From assembly GCA_907163375.1 (NCBI GenBank), contig CAJQUW010015612.1, forward strand, positions 336,213-400,212: a stretch of 64,000 nucleotides of DNA. Direction: 5' to 3'. Below, piece after piece: positions 47,178-58,771 of this stretch. Made by a program: the position numbers and the translations under genes. The notes beneath the pieces were generated by a model. It did no database searches. It saw only the letters and a program-made list of their open reading frames with translations, and was not told the origin of the DNA. How positions within the stretch are numbered: position 1 is the stretch's first letter; each line of letters starts with the position of its first letter. This stretch comes from Prostheceraeus crozeri. Its lineage: Eukaryota; Platyhelminthes; Polycladida; Euryleptidae.

Positions 47178-47232
47178 AATATCTTTCTCAGGTAATCTAC
47201 TGCAGTAGATTACCTGGGAGTAGATTACCTGT
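47178..47232. repeat. Small palindrome
   Basis: AGGTAATCTACTGCAGTAGA followed by TTACCT is a perfect palindrome. A third GTAGATTACCT repeats just to its right. No function inferred. Confidence 0.7.
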
Positions 47233-47490
47233 AATGTGTTATAACACACTTTAACGATTGAAACAGTACTATGATTGAAAACTAAGTTCTGACTCACCGA
47301 AGCGAAAAGAATTAGCTCTTAAATGCTCCATGAGAGCTAGAAGATGTGCCAGATTCAAAAAATTGAAGACGGAATTGTCTTAGACTTCTAAACCACTAAT
47401 ACACTCTTACAGATAACTAATAAATTATTAATAATTACGAGATGAGTCTGAGCTTAGTTTCCAACCCAATACAAATAATAGAGTAACACA

Positions 47491-48693
47491 TCATAAAGTG
47501 CAATTGTTAAAAGTACATCCATAAAAATTGATAGACTTGTTTTCTCGTGTGTTTGTGTTGTTTGTAGATACAACATTGTTTGTTGTAGCTTCATATGATC
47601 CATACAGCACTTTCGACATATCTTTCTCGAATACCTCGGCATGAATGTAGGCACTATCTGCTTTTTCATTGATTCGACCTGTTTTGAGTGCTGCAACCTC
47701 CTTGGATATGCCGCCTTGTACAAGTCGAGTCTTAGCAGTGCGTCGTAAAGAAGTGTTCGTAAAGAATTCGCCGTCTTTTGCAATATTTTTCATCAACGTT
47801 TTAGTGGTATTTTCAATTTTATGAATCCCCATTGGGCAGCATTTGTACCAAACAGCTCCTTTTATTTGATGTTTCTGTAAGGGCGTCAGATAAAATGCTT
47901 TGCACGCACCATCTGGTCTATGTCGAATGTACTCTTTATATAATTTGATCACACATCGATCTGGGTTGTCCGTGTTCTGATAAACTCGAGTCTCTTTGGG
48001 GTCCATTCTGGCACATTTTAATCCATAACGCTTGTTTTTTGACATTCTTTCAACGTATTTCAAATATTCTTTATCATCACTGTCTTTACAAAGAATTAAT
48101 TGAGATTCGTCTCCAAATTCCATATCATGATGTTCTTTAGCCGCTCTAAGGCTCAAATGAACTCCCAAATGATAAATAAGTGTGTGGATTAGCTGATCTG
48201 GATTTGAAATTCCAAAACTACCATTTTCCCACAATTCGTTCTCTTGTTCTAGATCAATTGGCAATGCTCTTTTCTTTGGTTTTACGTTACCGCGTTGAGC
48301 CGATTTTTTCATCTGAGCATCAAGGGAATCACGAGCACTTTTGAAATCAATGTCCGTAAAAATAGAAATTTTCCATTTCATTTCTGTATTGAAATATAGC
48401 TGTAGCATCGCACCAATACCTTTCAACGATTCTGGAGGATACATATCTCCATCAACCTTTCTGACCTCAGCGAAGAAGTACTTCAAACAGTGATTGAGAT
48501 CGTTTGGTGTAAATTCTTTCACATTTTTATATACTTTCAAAACATTATCGTCAATTCTTATTTTCCAGTGGTCATGCCAGGTGACAAATAGCTTGAATGC
48601 CCATCTCATCTTATTCCAAGTACTTTTTGGTATTCTATTATCGATATCAGAATTAACTTCTTCCTCTGACATGTTTACAAATCTCGACGTCAT
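47491..48693 (-). CDS. Crypton-type tyrosine recombinase (DUF3504-like)
   Basis: An uninterrupted 400-codon frame without introns. The N-terminal half (STWNKMRWAFKLFVTWHDHW, LKYFFAEVRKVDGDMYPPES, FTDIDFKSARDSLDAQM) is the core-binding region typical of Crypton/DUF3504 proteins. The C-terminal half holds the tyrosine-recombinase residues: R183 in LSLRAAKEHHD, R317 in TSLRRTAKTRL, the TGR340 box and the nucleophile Y349 in ADSAYIH. A tail with NFYGCTFNNC is common in this group. Such enzymes cut and rejoin DNA through a covalent phosphotyrosine link and move circular intermediates. Cryptons lack terminal inverted repeats, so I cannot mark element ends. It is antisense in intron 3 of the CUB gene. 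The full-length ORF suggests recent mobility or purifying selection. Confidence 0.88.
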   Translation of the reverse strand: MTSRFVNMSEEEVNSDIDNRIPKSTWNKMRWAFKLFVTWHDHWKIRIDDNVLKVYKNVKEFTPNDLNHCLKYFFAEVRKVDGDMYPPESLKGIGAMLQLYFNTEMKWKISIFTDIDFKSARDSLDAQMKKSAQRGNVKPKKRALPIDLEQENELWENGSFGISNPDQLIHTLIYHLGVHLSLRAAKEHHDMEFGDESQLILCKDSDDKEYLKYVERMSKNKRYGLKCARMDPKETRVYQNTDNPDRCVIKLYKEYIRHRPDGACKAFYLTPLQKHQIKGAVWYKCCPMGIHKIENTTKTLMKNIAKDGEFFTNTSLRRTAKTRLVQGGISKEVAALKTGRINEKADSAYIHAEVFEKDMSKVLYGSYEATTNNVVSTNNTNTRENKSINFYGCTFNNCTL

Positions 48694-48824
48694 TCCTATG
48701 TCATTGATTAGTCAAAAGTGAAGAAAGGAATGCTTGCTTAGATAATTAAGCTGTTTCAAAATTCATGAATTCAAATATGAAATATATCCATGGAGTCATG
48801 AGATATCATTCAGCGAACACATAG

Positions 48825-48971
48825 TATTATTACACTGACTTCTATGTATCACACAGCTCAAATCTACTCATATGATGCTATGGTATTCTCCTCGCCTTCG
48901 GCTCGGAGAATACCGTAGCATCATATTCGTAGATTCTGACCGTGTAATACATCGAAGTCAGTGTAATAATA
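48825..48971. mobile_element. Fold-back MITE (palindromic, 147 bp)
   Basis: TATTATTACACTGACTTC and its inverted match GAAGTCAGTGTAATAATA are the ends. The arms run to a centre TCGCCTTCGGCTCGG. It is almost a perfect long hairpin. No coding sequence. A TATTA-type target may be included in the ends. Confidence 0.75.
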
Positions 48972-50394
48972 TTACGTAAATTAGATATCACCTTTTGCAA
49001 ATGAAATATTGTTTTCAGATCAAATGTAGACATATGCAGTATGAAATGTGGAAGCATAGAAATGGATGTGATCAAATGTAGAAATATGCAGATCAAATGT
49101 AGCTGCTCATCAATAAATTGCACAGATTAATCATCAATCACTGTAGAGACTATCACTTCGGATGATGATGACAGTTTCCGGTGTCATTCAAGGTACCTTT
49201 CATAATTATTTACCCGTCATACCATTTCATATGGCTTCTCTAATGTAGCTCATGCATCGTGCTAACCAAGTCGAGAATTGAAAAGATAAAACAAATTGAT
49301 GAATTTGATGCAAACAATGTTTAAGCTAAAACATGTATTAACTCCTCTGTTGCCATTTGTGGGCAATGGACGATGACATTTTGGGTTGTGGAAGTAGGAG
49401 TCCAAGCCACGGGAAATCAATTCTTCGATGATGTCATTCAGTGGACGGCAGTGGAGATTGTCGAAGATATAACGAGCTCACATTTGAACAGATAAAGTCT
49501 GAGCTATGATTGCGCGAATCCCTTCAATCTCACATCTCCATTTTCTAGTTATGCAGTTTTCTTGATGGAGAGATGACTTCAATGAGGAAGCTTGAAGATG
49601 CCCCACTGAAAGAAATTCCACACACGTCCAGATGAATGTCACGATTTTGCTGAGTGGTTACTTCAAGAATTTGCGAACTTTCGATTAGTGTATATTGAAG
49701 CTGGCTTTGATTTACATACAAAACAAGCAGTACGTTCGCGAAATCATAGTTCAATAATCAATTCTAATTATTGGGCAATTTCTCCTTCTAACGGTTAAGA
49801 AACCTAGCGCTCCTCTGGAATATACAGATCGAAAGCTTCTTTAGCGACAGACATTTATCAGAAAAATAAAATGCCGTTGGAACTTTTCAATTAATCACTA
49901 AATGATTTATATGACATAGTGTGATGATATTTTGAAGGCTCATATTCGAAAGCATGCAAAGGTTTTGAAAATTGTTCAAATATAATGAACAGGGGAATCC
50001 TTCAAAGTAAAATGAATACTGTAAGATTTCTTGGCCTCTGATTTCAAGCTGGACCAATGCATGCTCTTTAAATCGACATTACAAGTTGCATATGTGTCTG
50101 ATTGATTGATTATAGGAGCGATATTTCAAAATGATGACCATACAGAACGTTTTAAAGGATTTCTTTCTTTGTCATCCTGTCGCTGCACTATTTTGTAAAT
50201 TCACTATTGCTTTTGTGTACATGATCTTTGGACAAGGGGCATAAATCCAGATCACAAATTGACTTGATAATTGAAAGTGCCAACCAGAAAACAGGAAAGC
50301 TAGCTCGCAAAATTTGCTTTTTGCCCCAACTAAGTTCCCCCGGAGTGTGCCATAATTTTCATGCAATTTCCATTCTAGGACTTTCTATGTTACT
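48972..50394. other. Intron 3, no gene recognised
   Basis: Contains at about 50220-50370 a diverged reverse-complement stretch of block D (CCCCAACTAAGTTCCCCCGG matches 3410-3440 inverted). Otherwise no supported feature. Confidence 0.5.
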
Positions 50395-50767
50395 GTTAAT
50401 TTCTATGACTAACACTATTAGAAATTCTTTTGTATCTGAAGATGATTGTCGGATAGCAGTCGAAAAATTTTGTGCATATATATAAGAATAAGATCAATAA
50501 TAATAACATCTTGAAATACTCCTGGCTCTTTCCAATCACAAAACTGAAAATGACAAGTCAGGGCCTCTTTCAAACAATTGAAAACTTCATTTTAACCAAA
50601 ACTGCAATCTGCGTCCCATTGGATTAGAATGTATTTTCCTTCTATCTTGTCTGATAAGAAGATGAAGCAACTAAAACTCGGCAGACGCGCAGATTCGTAG
50701 TAGGCAAAGGGTGTACATCCTTCTGCTCGGCTTCGTTCCCTGCAGAAGCTCGTTCAGGCTGCCGGAT
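50395..50767 (+). repeat. Harbinger-MITE-related family, right end
   Basis: 50408-50553 is the inverted copy of 46832-46968. From 50580 the sequence follows the right arm of the MITE at 15620-16370 (CTGCAATCTGCGTCCCATTG, ATTCGTAGTAGGCAAAGGGT, CGTTCAGGCTGCCGGATTAC). A diverged copy of the same family. Confidence 0.65.
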
Positions 50768-51459
50768 TACAGGTCTGATGGAAATATGTTGCTGGTTTGA
50801 ACTCAAAGCTTTTCAGCAGTTGCAGGTCATCCTCAGGTGTACTGGAAGCACTGGATAGTTGCGCATCATGTGCGTTGACAGACTAGAGGTGCAACAAACC
50901 AGAGACAGAATTTTGTGCATGTAGGCCTGAATTTCTTTCTTCTACGCCTGTGATGACCTTCCAACGAAGATTAAAATGATTGCCAATTATAGATTTGTAG
51001 CAACAATTATTTCACTGTCTTAACTCTTCCCAGCCAATAATTTGATAAATGCATAGTCAATATATTCTCAAAATTAAGACCAGACACAATAAAATATGAG
51101 CGTCTCACTCCTGAAAAGAACATAGAAAGTAAGTAAGCAAAATGTCAATACTGATTTCGCAACAGAAATGCCAATGTAAAAGTAATAAATGCAAAAGTAA
51201 TGAAAAACTGGTGAACTAAAGCACACAAGCTCATCAGTTGGTCAAGCACCTCAAGTATCTGATGCTGTGCTTGGTCTTGTTGAAGGAGTTGTAATGCTTC
51301 GTCCATATGGCTTCCCTCATTGCTCTCCTGCATTACAAATACTCAATGTCTACTTCCATCACTTGTTACACGTCAACGAGCAGTCTTAGGCTTCTTCATG
51401 TTGCTGCTGTCCTGCCCATTATTTGATTTGTATCTAATTTTGTTGTCGGTGCATTTCAG

Positions 51460-51840
51460 TATGCGGTGGATACACGTATATCAGGAATACTCTACCGGCT
51501 GGATCCGCAACAAGAACCATCACTTTTCCAAGAACTAATGTTACTCAAGGAAACTTAACATGCACCTACTATATTTATCCTATGGGATTTCTTGGGCACT
51601 TTGGATTTTCGGTTCGAGATTTGCAGATAAAGGAGGACGATTGTGAAAGTGATTCATTGACTATAATCGGTAGAACCATGTCACCACCGTATCAACATGC
51701 GAAGCGATTCTGTTATAAAAAACAGAAATCTATAACTAACAACAACACTTGGTATGATGGCAATTCACATTATTTGCAGGCTACATTCCAAGCGAGTGGA
51801 TCATATAGTCGTCCAAGATATTTTCTGGTGCATGTCTTCA
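51460..51840 (+). CDS. CUB-domain gene, exon 4: CUB domain
   Basis: GTGCATTTCAG precedes and GTAAGTCT follows. It is 381 bases with phase 1 at both ends. It encodes about 127 residues beginning CGGY, the usual CUB start. Four cysteines lie in standard order (CGGY, NLTCTYYI, EDDCESDSLTI, KRFCYKK). LQIKEDDCESDSLTI is the typical CUB strand pair around the third cysteine. The final strands (YLQATFQASGSY, YFLVHVFS) resemble the canonical F-x-S...GF end but lack GF. The splice signals and symmetric phase tie it to exons 2 and 3. It is extracellular by family and by the exon 1 signal peptide. Confidence 0.88.
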
Positions 51841-53069
51841 GTAAGTCTCTGTTTCTTGTATTTTTTTAATATATACATTGTATATATAGTATATGAAATA
51901 ATTCAATCATTCAATTTTATGATGCCATGAATTCTTTGCTGCGAAACTGTGTATCCATCGTATTAATACCATATTACTTACTAGTCATCTCAGATGCCCA
52001 GTTGATTTGATAGTGACAGCAATAGAGTAAGTTTATCAGTCTACTATAGCTTAGTATACTTATAGTATACCTTAGCTGTACTATACTACAGCCTAGCAAG
52101 CTAGCAAATGTAAGCTATACTATAACTTTAGCTTGTGTGTGTGCGTATCACACTCACTACTACCCAACCTACTCTATGGTGGCAGCTGTGAGCCTAGGTG
52201 GACTTCAAACATGTCACCAAAAATGAAAACACACTTCAACGCAATATCAAAAATTTTCTCGATTATGCGCTAGGTGGATCTTTGTGGGACCCGTTGCGAA
52301 GTTGGGTATGAATCAAAGTCAAAGCTATTTAGAACAGGTTATTCCCTTTTTGCTAAACATACATCTGTCAGTTATTTAATTAAAGGCGTTGTGCATTTAT
52401 TTACGTCATTTTGCAATGAGCAGTGACATTTCGCATCGAATAGATTGCAAGCGTCTCTTCATCATCGCAATATCGCTCATGAGAAGAAATCTGTCAAATG
52501 AACATCGAAATTTTGTCCAAATAAATAGCGACCTTTTTTGCACTCAATAACTGAGCCGCGCCGTCAAATATGAATATCTCGCGACATAGACGTGAGTGGC
52601 AATTCCTGAGAGTGATAGATCGGTGATGCGTGTCATGATGAGACGATGTTTGACGATATCTTGACGATGTCGATGATCAACGACAAAATTTCGGCGAATA
52701 GATGAGAAGTGCCGTTAACTTATCAGCTTTAATGTTGATCGACTGCAGATTCATATTAGCAAGCGCAAAAACCTATAGAAGCTGTGCGCGCGACGCGATC
52801 ACAGATATTACCGAAAGCAAATACAAAAACAGATACAAAATGAAAGCATGTTACGTAAGAGTTGTAAGTTAGCTGTAGGTGTGTATTTTACGTCACTTAA
52901 TTAATTCATGATTTTAGCAGTTACATTGGGCAACCGAGTCGTGGGCCGATGCAGCTTTCCTTTTCCCCCAAAGCCATGACCAGACAAATACATGTGATTT
53001 TTCAATTTCAAGACTCCTCGGGCACCGGCAGCACAGCCCGTTTTAATTTGAATCAGTCACCATTTGAAT
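51841..53069. other. Intron 4, no gene recognised
   Basis: Includes a TATACTATAGCTTAG-like short-repeat stretch near 52040-52130. No coding region or transposon ends are supported. Confidence 0.5.
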
Positions 53070-53373
53070 CACAGAATTAGATTGTTTAACCGTGTCACTT
53101 TGTTAGAAGTGCAAACTGATTCAAACAGATGGCACATGCACAAGGAACCTAATAATGTGGGCAAAAAGAAATTTTTAATACCTTACAGAGATAGGAAAAA
53201 TAGTCGTGCGTCGCTTTGCGGATTGCTTTGAACTCCTTCAAAATGCTCCGATCGCCACGACTCCTTCAGAATTCGAAGAATTCAGATCATTGCGCAAACG
53301 TGTTTTCTCGATAATGTTGGGCCCTCTGATCAGTAAAAAAAAGCTAGCAGGCACATGAAAAAACGTTCACACT
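53070..53373 (-). mobile_element. hAT-type MITE fragment, reverse orientation
   Basis: It starts CACAGAATTAGATTGTTTA and follows the right half of the 9709-10237 element reversed (CCTTACAGAGATAGGAAAAA, ATTCGAAGAATTCAGATCAT). It is cut off at about 53373, where the pyrimidine-rich tract begins. Confidence 0.75.
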
Positions 53374-56300
53374 AAACTTCTCCCTTCCTTCCTTTCATTC
53401 CAACTGCCCGCCTTCATTTCCTTTCCCCCCCTACCAGAGCACTTCAAACCACTTCCTTAAATAGTTCACTTCGATTCTCACGAGGGCTCTCTCTATGTAG
53501 TTTCATCCACACCTAAGCAGTGTAGCATTTCCATACACGCTTCCTCCTCTCACTTTCACCTATCCCACTCCATTCCTCCCAAATCTCGTAAACGTCATTT
53601 TCCAACTACATCACAAACTTCTGCCCTTCTCCACTACTATAAAACAGTCAAACTTCACCTTTACTCATGTTTTTCTCCACACGTTTTCCTCATTTTTCTT
53701 ACTCTTCCCTCTATTCCAATATATTCTCTTTCTCCTCCCCACGTCCGAGCATGTTTCCCCCCTTCCCATCCCCACTTCCCCTACAACTTCTTCCAAATTA
53801 ATGTTTTCGCTCTTCTTCCAACTCACTTCTCTCTCATCCCATACTTTAACCAAATTCTTCATCACTCCGGTCTCAATGCTCCCCCTTCCGACCCTTCAAC
53901 TCTCCAAATTCCTTTACATTATGTTCCCTGTCCAACAACACGTCTCCATGCCAAACTGCCTTTCCGTCTGAACAACGTTCCGTTTCATTTTCCAAACCTC
54001 CCATCTTGATTCGTCCATCACCCTTCCTTATTTCAACATAAACTACAAATAAAATAGCTTTTACATTTCCCTCACAAACTCTCCCTGTCCTCCTTCGGAA
54101 AACTTCCCCCCTTACCAATTCTATATAGTACAAGCACAACTATCAACTAACTTCTTCAACCCACCTTCCTCTTTCAAAATCCAACCATTCCTCACATTTT
54201 CCATTATTTCTACATCACTTCTCTTTCTTCAAAACTTCCCCCACCCACAAAACTTTTTCAAACTGTCTCTTCCCCTACAAATTTCCCACAGTCCCTCCTT
54301 CCCACTTTACTTAAAAATACCGTTCACCCATTCCATCCCCTTTTCTCTTCAAACCACTTCGCTCCCCTTGCAACTTCCAACAACTTTCACCCGATCTCCA
54401 AATACTTCGCTTCTTATATCCTTCACTTTCACCTTCCAGTCCTTCGTTCGAAAAAACCCTTGCTACGTTCCTTCTCCTTCTCTTTTACCATCCTTACCAA
54501 GTCTTCCTTTGCAACCATTCTAGCATTTCTGAACACTGCAAAAACTTCCCTCTATCCATAATAAAACTTCACAAACTTGCATTCTTTCCCCAAACCCTGT
54601 CCTCCCCCTGTCCGATACATTCCACAAACTTCTTCTTCGCCCATCCAAAACTTTCGTTTCTCTTCCCGCCCAAACTTACAAACTATCCCCATAATTTTTC
54701 AGCCTTCTTCGTTCTATTCGCATTCATAACTTTTCTGCCTGAAACTTTTCCATTTCTCCCCTTCATTCAACTTTCTTCGTTTCTTACTTCCCCAAACGTT
54801 CTTTTTTCTCCTTGAATTCTTCGCGAAACAGTTTAACCGTTCCATTCAACGAGTAAACTTCCTGCCCTATATTTTTCATAACATTCTTCGCATTCTCTCA
54901 AAGCTACCACATTTCTTCCACCAAATTTACCGCTTCCAATACTTCCAATACTTATTTCTTCCTTCCACCTTCCCGTCTCTTTTCCTTTTCCTCCAATTTC
55001 ATATCCCATCCCCACTTTTCTCCGCCCTCCCCCTTCCCCCACTCCCGCTTCCCCTCTTCTCCCTCATTTACACGCAAACTTTTTCAAAACAAAACTATCG
55101 TCCCGGTGAAACCAAATCGTGCTTCGACCTTAACATTCTCTCCAAACTTCGAGGTCCCGGCCTTCTTTAACGTTGATTCCTTCTAATTCCACAAACTATT
55201 CCAAATGTCCCCCTACATTCCCTCACCACTTCCCCACCCGCTTTCCTTCCAATTTTCCTCCTCCTACTTCCCTTCTACGAACTTCTCAACCGTTTCCCCT
55301 TTCTTCCCATTTTCACCTTCACATGATTCTCCCTTCGCATTACCTTCAGGCCGCAAGCTTCGACCCGCAGCTTCTTTCGACTAAAACTTCAACAAAAACT
55401 GTTTCTTCCTTCAAATTCAGCTGTCTTCCTTTACATTCTTCGGGCACAGAGCTTTTCACACTCCTCCCTTTACCATACTTCCTTCTATCACCTTTCCCCC
55501 GTCACTTCACGTAACAATTTCCTTCGTTGCAATTCACAGAAATATTCCAACCGCACTTTGTGGCACACAACTTTCTTCTCACTATCCCTGCGTCCGTCTT
55601 CTTCCGGAACAGCACGATTCCACTTTCCATTTATAATACTCTTCGACGCACACGACACAAACATTCTTCCCTTCCTTTCATACATCTTCAATCAAGCAAG
55701 TCCCTTCTCGTTAAACCAATTTCAACCCTTTATCAAATCCCCCTCTTCAGGCGGGACTTTCCCATCTCACGTCTCCCCATCTGTTCCTCCTTCTCATCTC
55801 TCACTCTTTCTCCCCTTCAGTCCTATGCTCCCAACGCGATGGTCCCAGAGGGACCGTCCACAAAAAACCTTACAAATTGCCAATCCAATTCAAACTTCCC
55901 TATTTACAACACTTCGTACTTAATTCTTGCAACGTTTCTGACCCCTTAAGTTTTCCATTCATTATTTCCTTCTTTCCACAAACAATTCCCTTACCCCCCC
56001 TAACTTCCCTCCCCCCCCATCAAACTCGGTTCCTTCCTAAACTGCCCCATTCCTCACTTCATCACAACTACCTGATTTCTTCCTTCGTCCTTCACCATCC
56101 CCTCCTGCCCGCGGGTCCCTTCCCTATACCTTCGCGTCTCCCCACCTATCCAGTAGCTATCCCCAACTACATCTTAACTTATTCACTTTCTAAGTTCTCA
56201 TTCTAATCTCACTTCCTCGCAAATTTCCAATCTAACACAATATTCGCCCCTAGTCTCGCCACACTTTCCCTAACTTTACAATTCGCCCTCTTCCGGTCTC

Positions 56301-57670
56301 CATTCAATCATTTCACTTTTAACCTTCTTCCACCTTGTTCTACAATTCTCGTCTCCCCTCTCGCCTTGGCACATTACAAGTTCGTCCTGGTTGCCACCTA
56401 AACATCCGCTAGTCCAAACCTTTCACCCTGCCACTTCTCGTTCCTTTACCTATATCCCCCCTCCGGTCCTCTTTTTCACTACTTCCTAGAGGAACCTTTC
56501 GACTTCAGAACTTCTCAACTTCTACACATCTTCCCCTCCAACAAACTTCCCATACTTTCCCTTCCTACTTTTCAACTCCGATGGGAACTTCTTCCGATAC
56601 TTTCCACTTCCTCTCGTCCTCTCGAAAAGACTTTCCACACCCCTTACCAGTCCCTCTTATCCTCTAACTTTACAAATATTCCAAAGTCCAGTTCACCACT
56701 CAACTTCCTGAAATACTCAAATCACTAACGACCTTCTACTTCGTCATCAGCTTTAAACTTACTAATTTCTCCTTTCCAAGCCTGTCCCCATCTCTGTTTC
56801 AATCCCGTCTCAAACTACTTTTCATTAAACTTCGAAAATATTATATTCCCACCATTCGTCTTCTTGAATTGCCAAACTTCCTCTCTCCAGCACTTTTTAG
56901 TCTCTCCACAAAAAACAAACGTGATTAACTCTCTTCTCAACTTCATTCACTCCTCTCGTCCACTAACAACTTTTCGACACTTCGTGCCTGTCGTGATCAC
57001 TCGGCACAAACTCGTTCCCTAGAACTTATTAACTCATCTTCACCGAATTCCCTCTCCTGGTCAGAACAAAAACTTTTTTCTCGCCCATTCACTACTTCCC
57101 ATACCCTTTCTATCAACTTCCTACCTTGTTTTCATCCCATCCCTATATAATTTCTTTCCCCTTCATTTACATATTCGTCCAGTTCCCAATTCCCCCCACA
57201 AACTTCCCATTTCTCCTCTCCCTTCCTCAATATCCGACATTTCATTAACTTTAAAGATCCTCTATTCTCTCTTCGATTTTTCGCAACTTCCTGGGGACGG
57301 TCTTCGCTATCTTGCGCGCAACGTGATCATTCACTCACGACTATTCTTCTCGCACCTTACTTCTCCACACATACCACACATTCTCCACCTCTTTTTCCCT
57401 TCTCTTCGACACTTATACTTAACTTCCCCGTTCTCTACTATTAATATCGAAACCACAACCCACTTTCACTCTTCCATAGTCTTCGCGTTCTTTCCGTCTT
57501 CTTTCACAGAATTACATAACTGTACTTCCCTTCCACCATTCTCATTCCTAGAACCCAGAAGCATATGTCCCGTGTAACTGTCACAGGGAGAACTAATTCC
57601 CACCCTCCCCCTCCACTTTTTTACTACTACTCTTCTCATCTTGGCCCAAAAAAATTCTTTCCTCTCCCTT
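53374..57670. repeat. 4.3-kb pyrimidine-rich, G-poor strand-asymmetric tract
   Basis: For about 4.3 kb the plus strand is dominated by C and T with interspersed A, and G is rare. There are many ACTTC, CTTCC and CCCTT strings but no fixed repeat period. Open frames exist on both strands only because stops are depleted or the composition is skewed (Arg/Glu/Gly-rich on the minus strand, Ser/Pro/Phe-rich on the plus strand). None shows a domain. The edges are abrupt: a MITE fragment on the left and ordinary AT-rich DNA from about 57670. Origin unknown. Confidence 0.85.
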
Positions 57671-58380
57671 TCTCTGTTAAAAACTTGACATCAACTGTGT
57701 CTCCGTCTCTTCGCTGTGTTGATCATCGGTTGAAAGTAAAGGATGAAGTAAAGTGTACAAAACCAGACACTATTTGATATTAGAGTATATCCCAATCATT
57801 TTCCCTGAAATTTCAATAGTTAAAATATTTGCAGTTGCTTCCAACGAAAAGTACCTGTTCCACACATTTACTTCATCCTCTGTCATATGAATGATAGCTC
57901 ATGACGAAAGATTTCAAGATCTGTAGATCTTATAATAACTATGTCAACAAAATACCAATTTATATATTTCTATTGAGCAAAAACTCGAAAAATGTAGTCA
58001 GCAACTTTAGATGTCCACAATTTTTGCCATTAGAAATACATAGGATTTTGTTTTCCTCTCTAATTTCTAAATAAGCAAATGATCTATCCGGCAGACGCGA
58101 AGTTTGCAGTAGGTTAGAGGTGTAGTATGCTATGTGAAGTATTTATGTGCTACCAACTCGTTCCCATGCATAAGTTCACAGCTAGCTCCCGGAATAGTAG
58201 GCCTAGGAGCCTGCAAATACATGATATTCAAACTTGTCACTGTCACAAATAAACAAACTTCGGAACCTAGTTGTGTACTTTGATTGAAACTAATAGTTCC
58301 CAATTGAACCAAATAATTCCAATGTCCTCAGAAGCTTAATAGATACATGACTTTCAAGTGATCTCTAAAATCTTTTTCAG
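57671..58380. other. End of intron 4, no gene recognised
   Basis: AT-rich sequence with a short match to the Harbinger-MITE family at 58085-58130 (TCCGGCAGACGCGAAG). It leads into the acceptor AAATCTTTTTCAG of the next exon. Confidence 0.5.
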
Positions 58381-58771
58381 CATGCCGGTGGTTTACACGC
58401 TCTCAATGACACAAACATTACGTTCCAGATAACCCGTCCGAACTTTCCCAATGGCTATAATGTTACCGAGAACTGTTCATGGTCATTTATGAGGTCAACC
58501 AATGAGTTACCGAGGAAATCCAATCAATATGGGTCGCTTCTTACAATATTATCGAAACAAACATGACCAGAATCGACGTTCGATCAAACCCGATGCTTGT
58601 CCTAACGGATTTGTTTCCTTCAAGGATCAAATGCTTCAAAGCCTGGCAGTAAAATTTGCAGGTTGAGTGAGCCAAAGCACTTCAAAGTAATCATACAGGT
58701 GTACATATTAAATACGAAAGCAATGGTCTTCACGGCTCATGGATTTGCGGTCGAATGTCGTCATGTTAGCG
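58381..58771 (+). pseudogene. CUB-domain gene, exon 5: CUB exon with frameshifts
   Basis: The acceptor TCTTTTTCAG at 58371-58380 and donor GTAAGT at 58772 bound 391 bases, one more than a multiple of three. The CUB pattern is clear but scattered over frames. GGLHALNDTNITFQI and PNFPNGYNVTENCSWSF come first, then a cysteine-containing NGFVSFKD stretch in the next frame. After that the end returns to the original frame with KVIIQVYI...HGFAVEC. A CATGC/CGGTGG slip at the start, plus at least two further shifts and a TGA, break it. The end phase is 1, as in the other exons. Either it is a dead exon or the reads are poor here. Confidence 0.8.

Noticed and set aside
46832-50553. A single transposon bounded by the inverted pieces 46832-46968 and 50408-50553 and carrying the Crypton
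   Set aside because: The pieces belong to a separate MITE-like family also found at 15620-16370. Cryptons do not use inverted repeats, and no target duplication was seen.
53374-57670. Protein-coding genes on either strand of the pyrimidine tract (for example 55527-55949, 53873-54139)
   Set aside because: The long frames follow from skewed composition. Translations are low-complexity Ser/Pro/Phe or Arg/Glu/Gly, with no domain or splice context.
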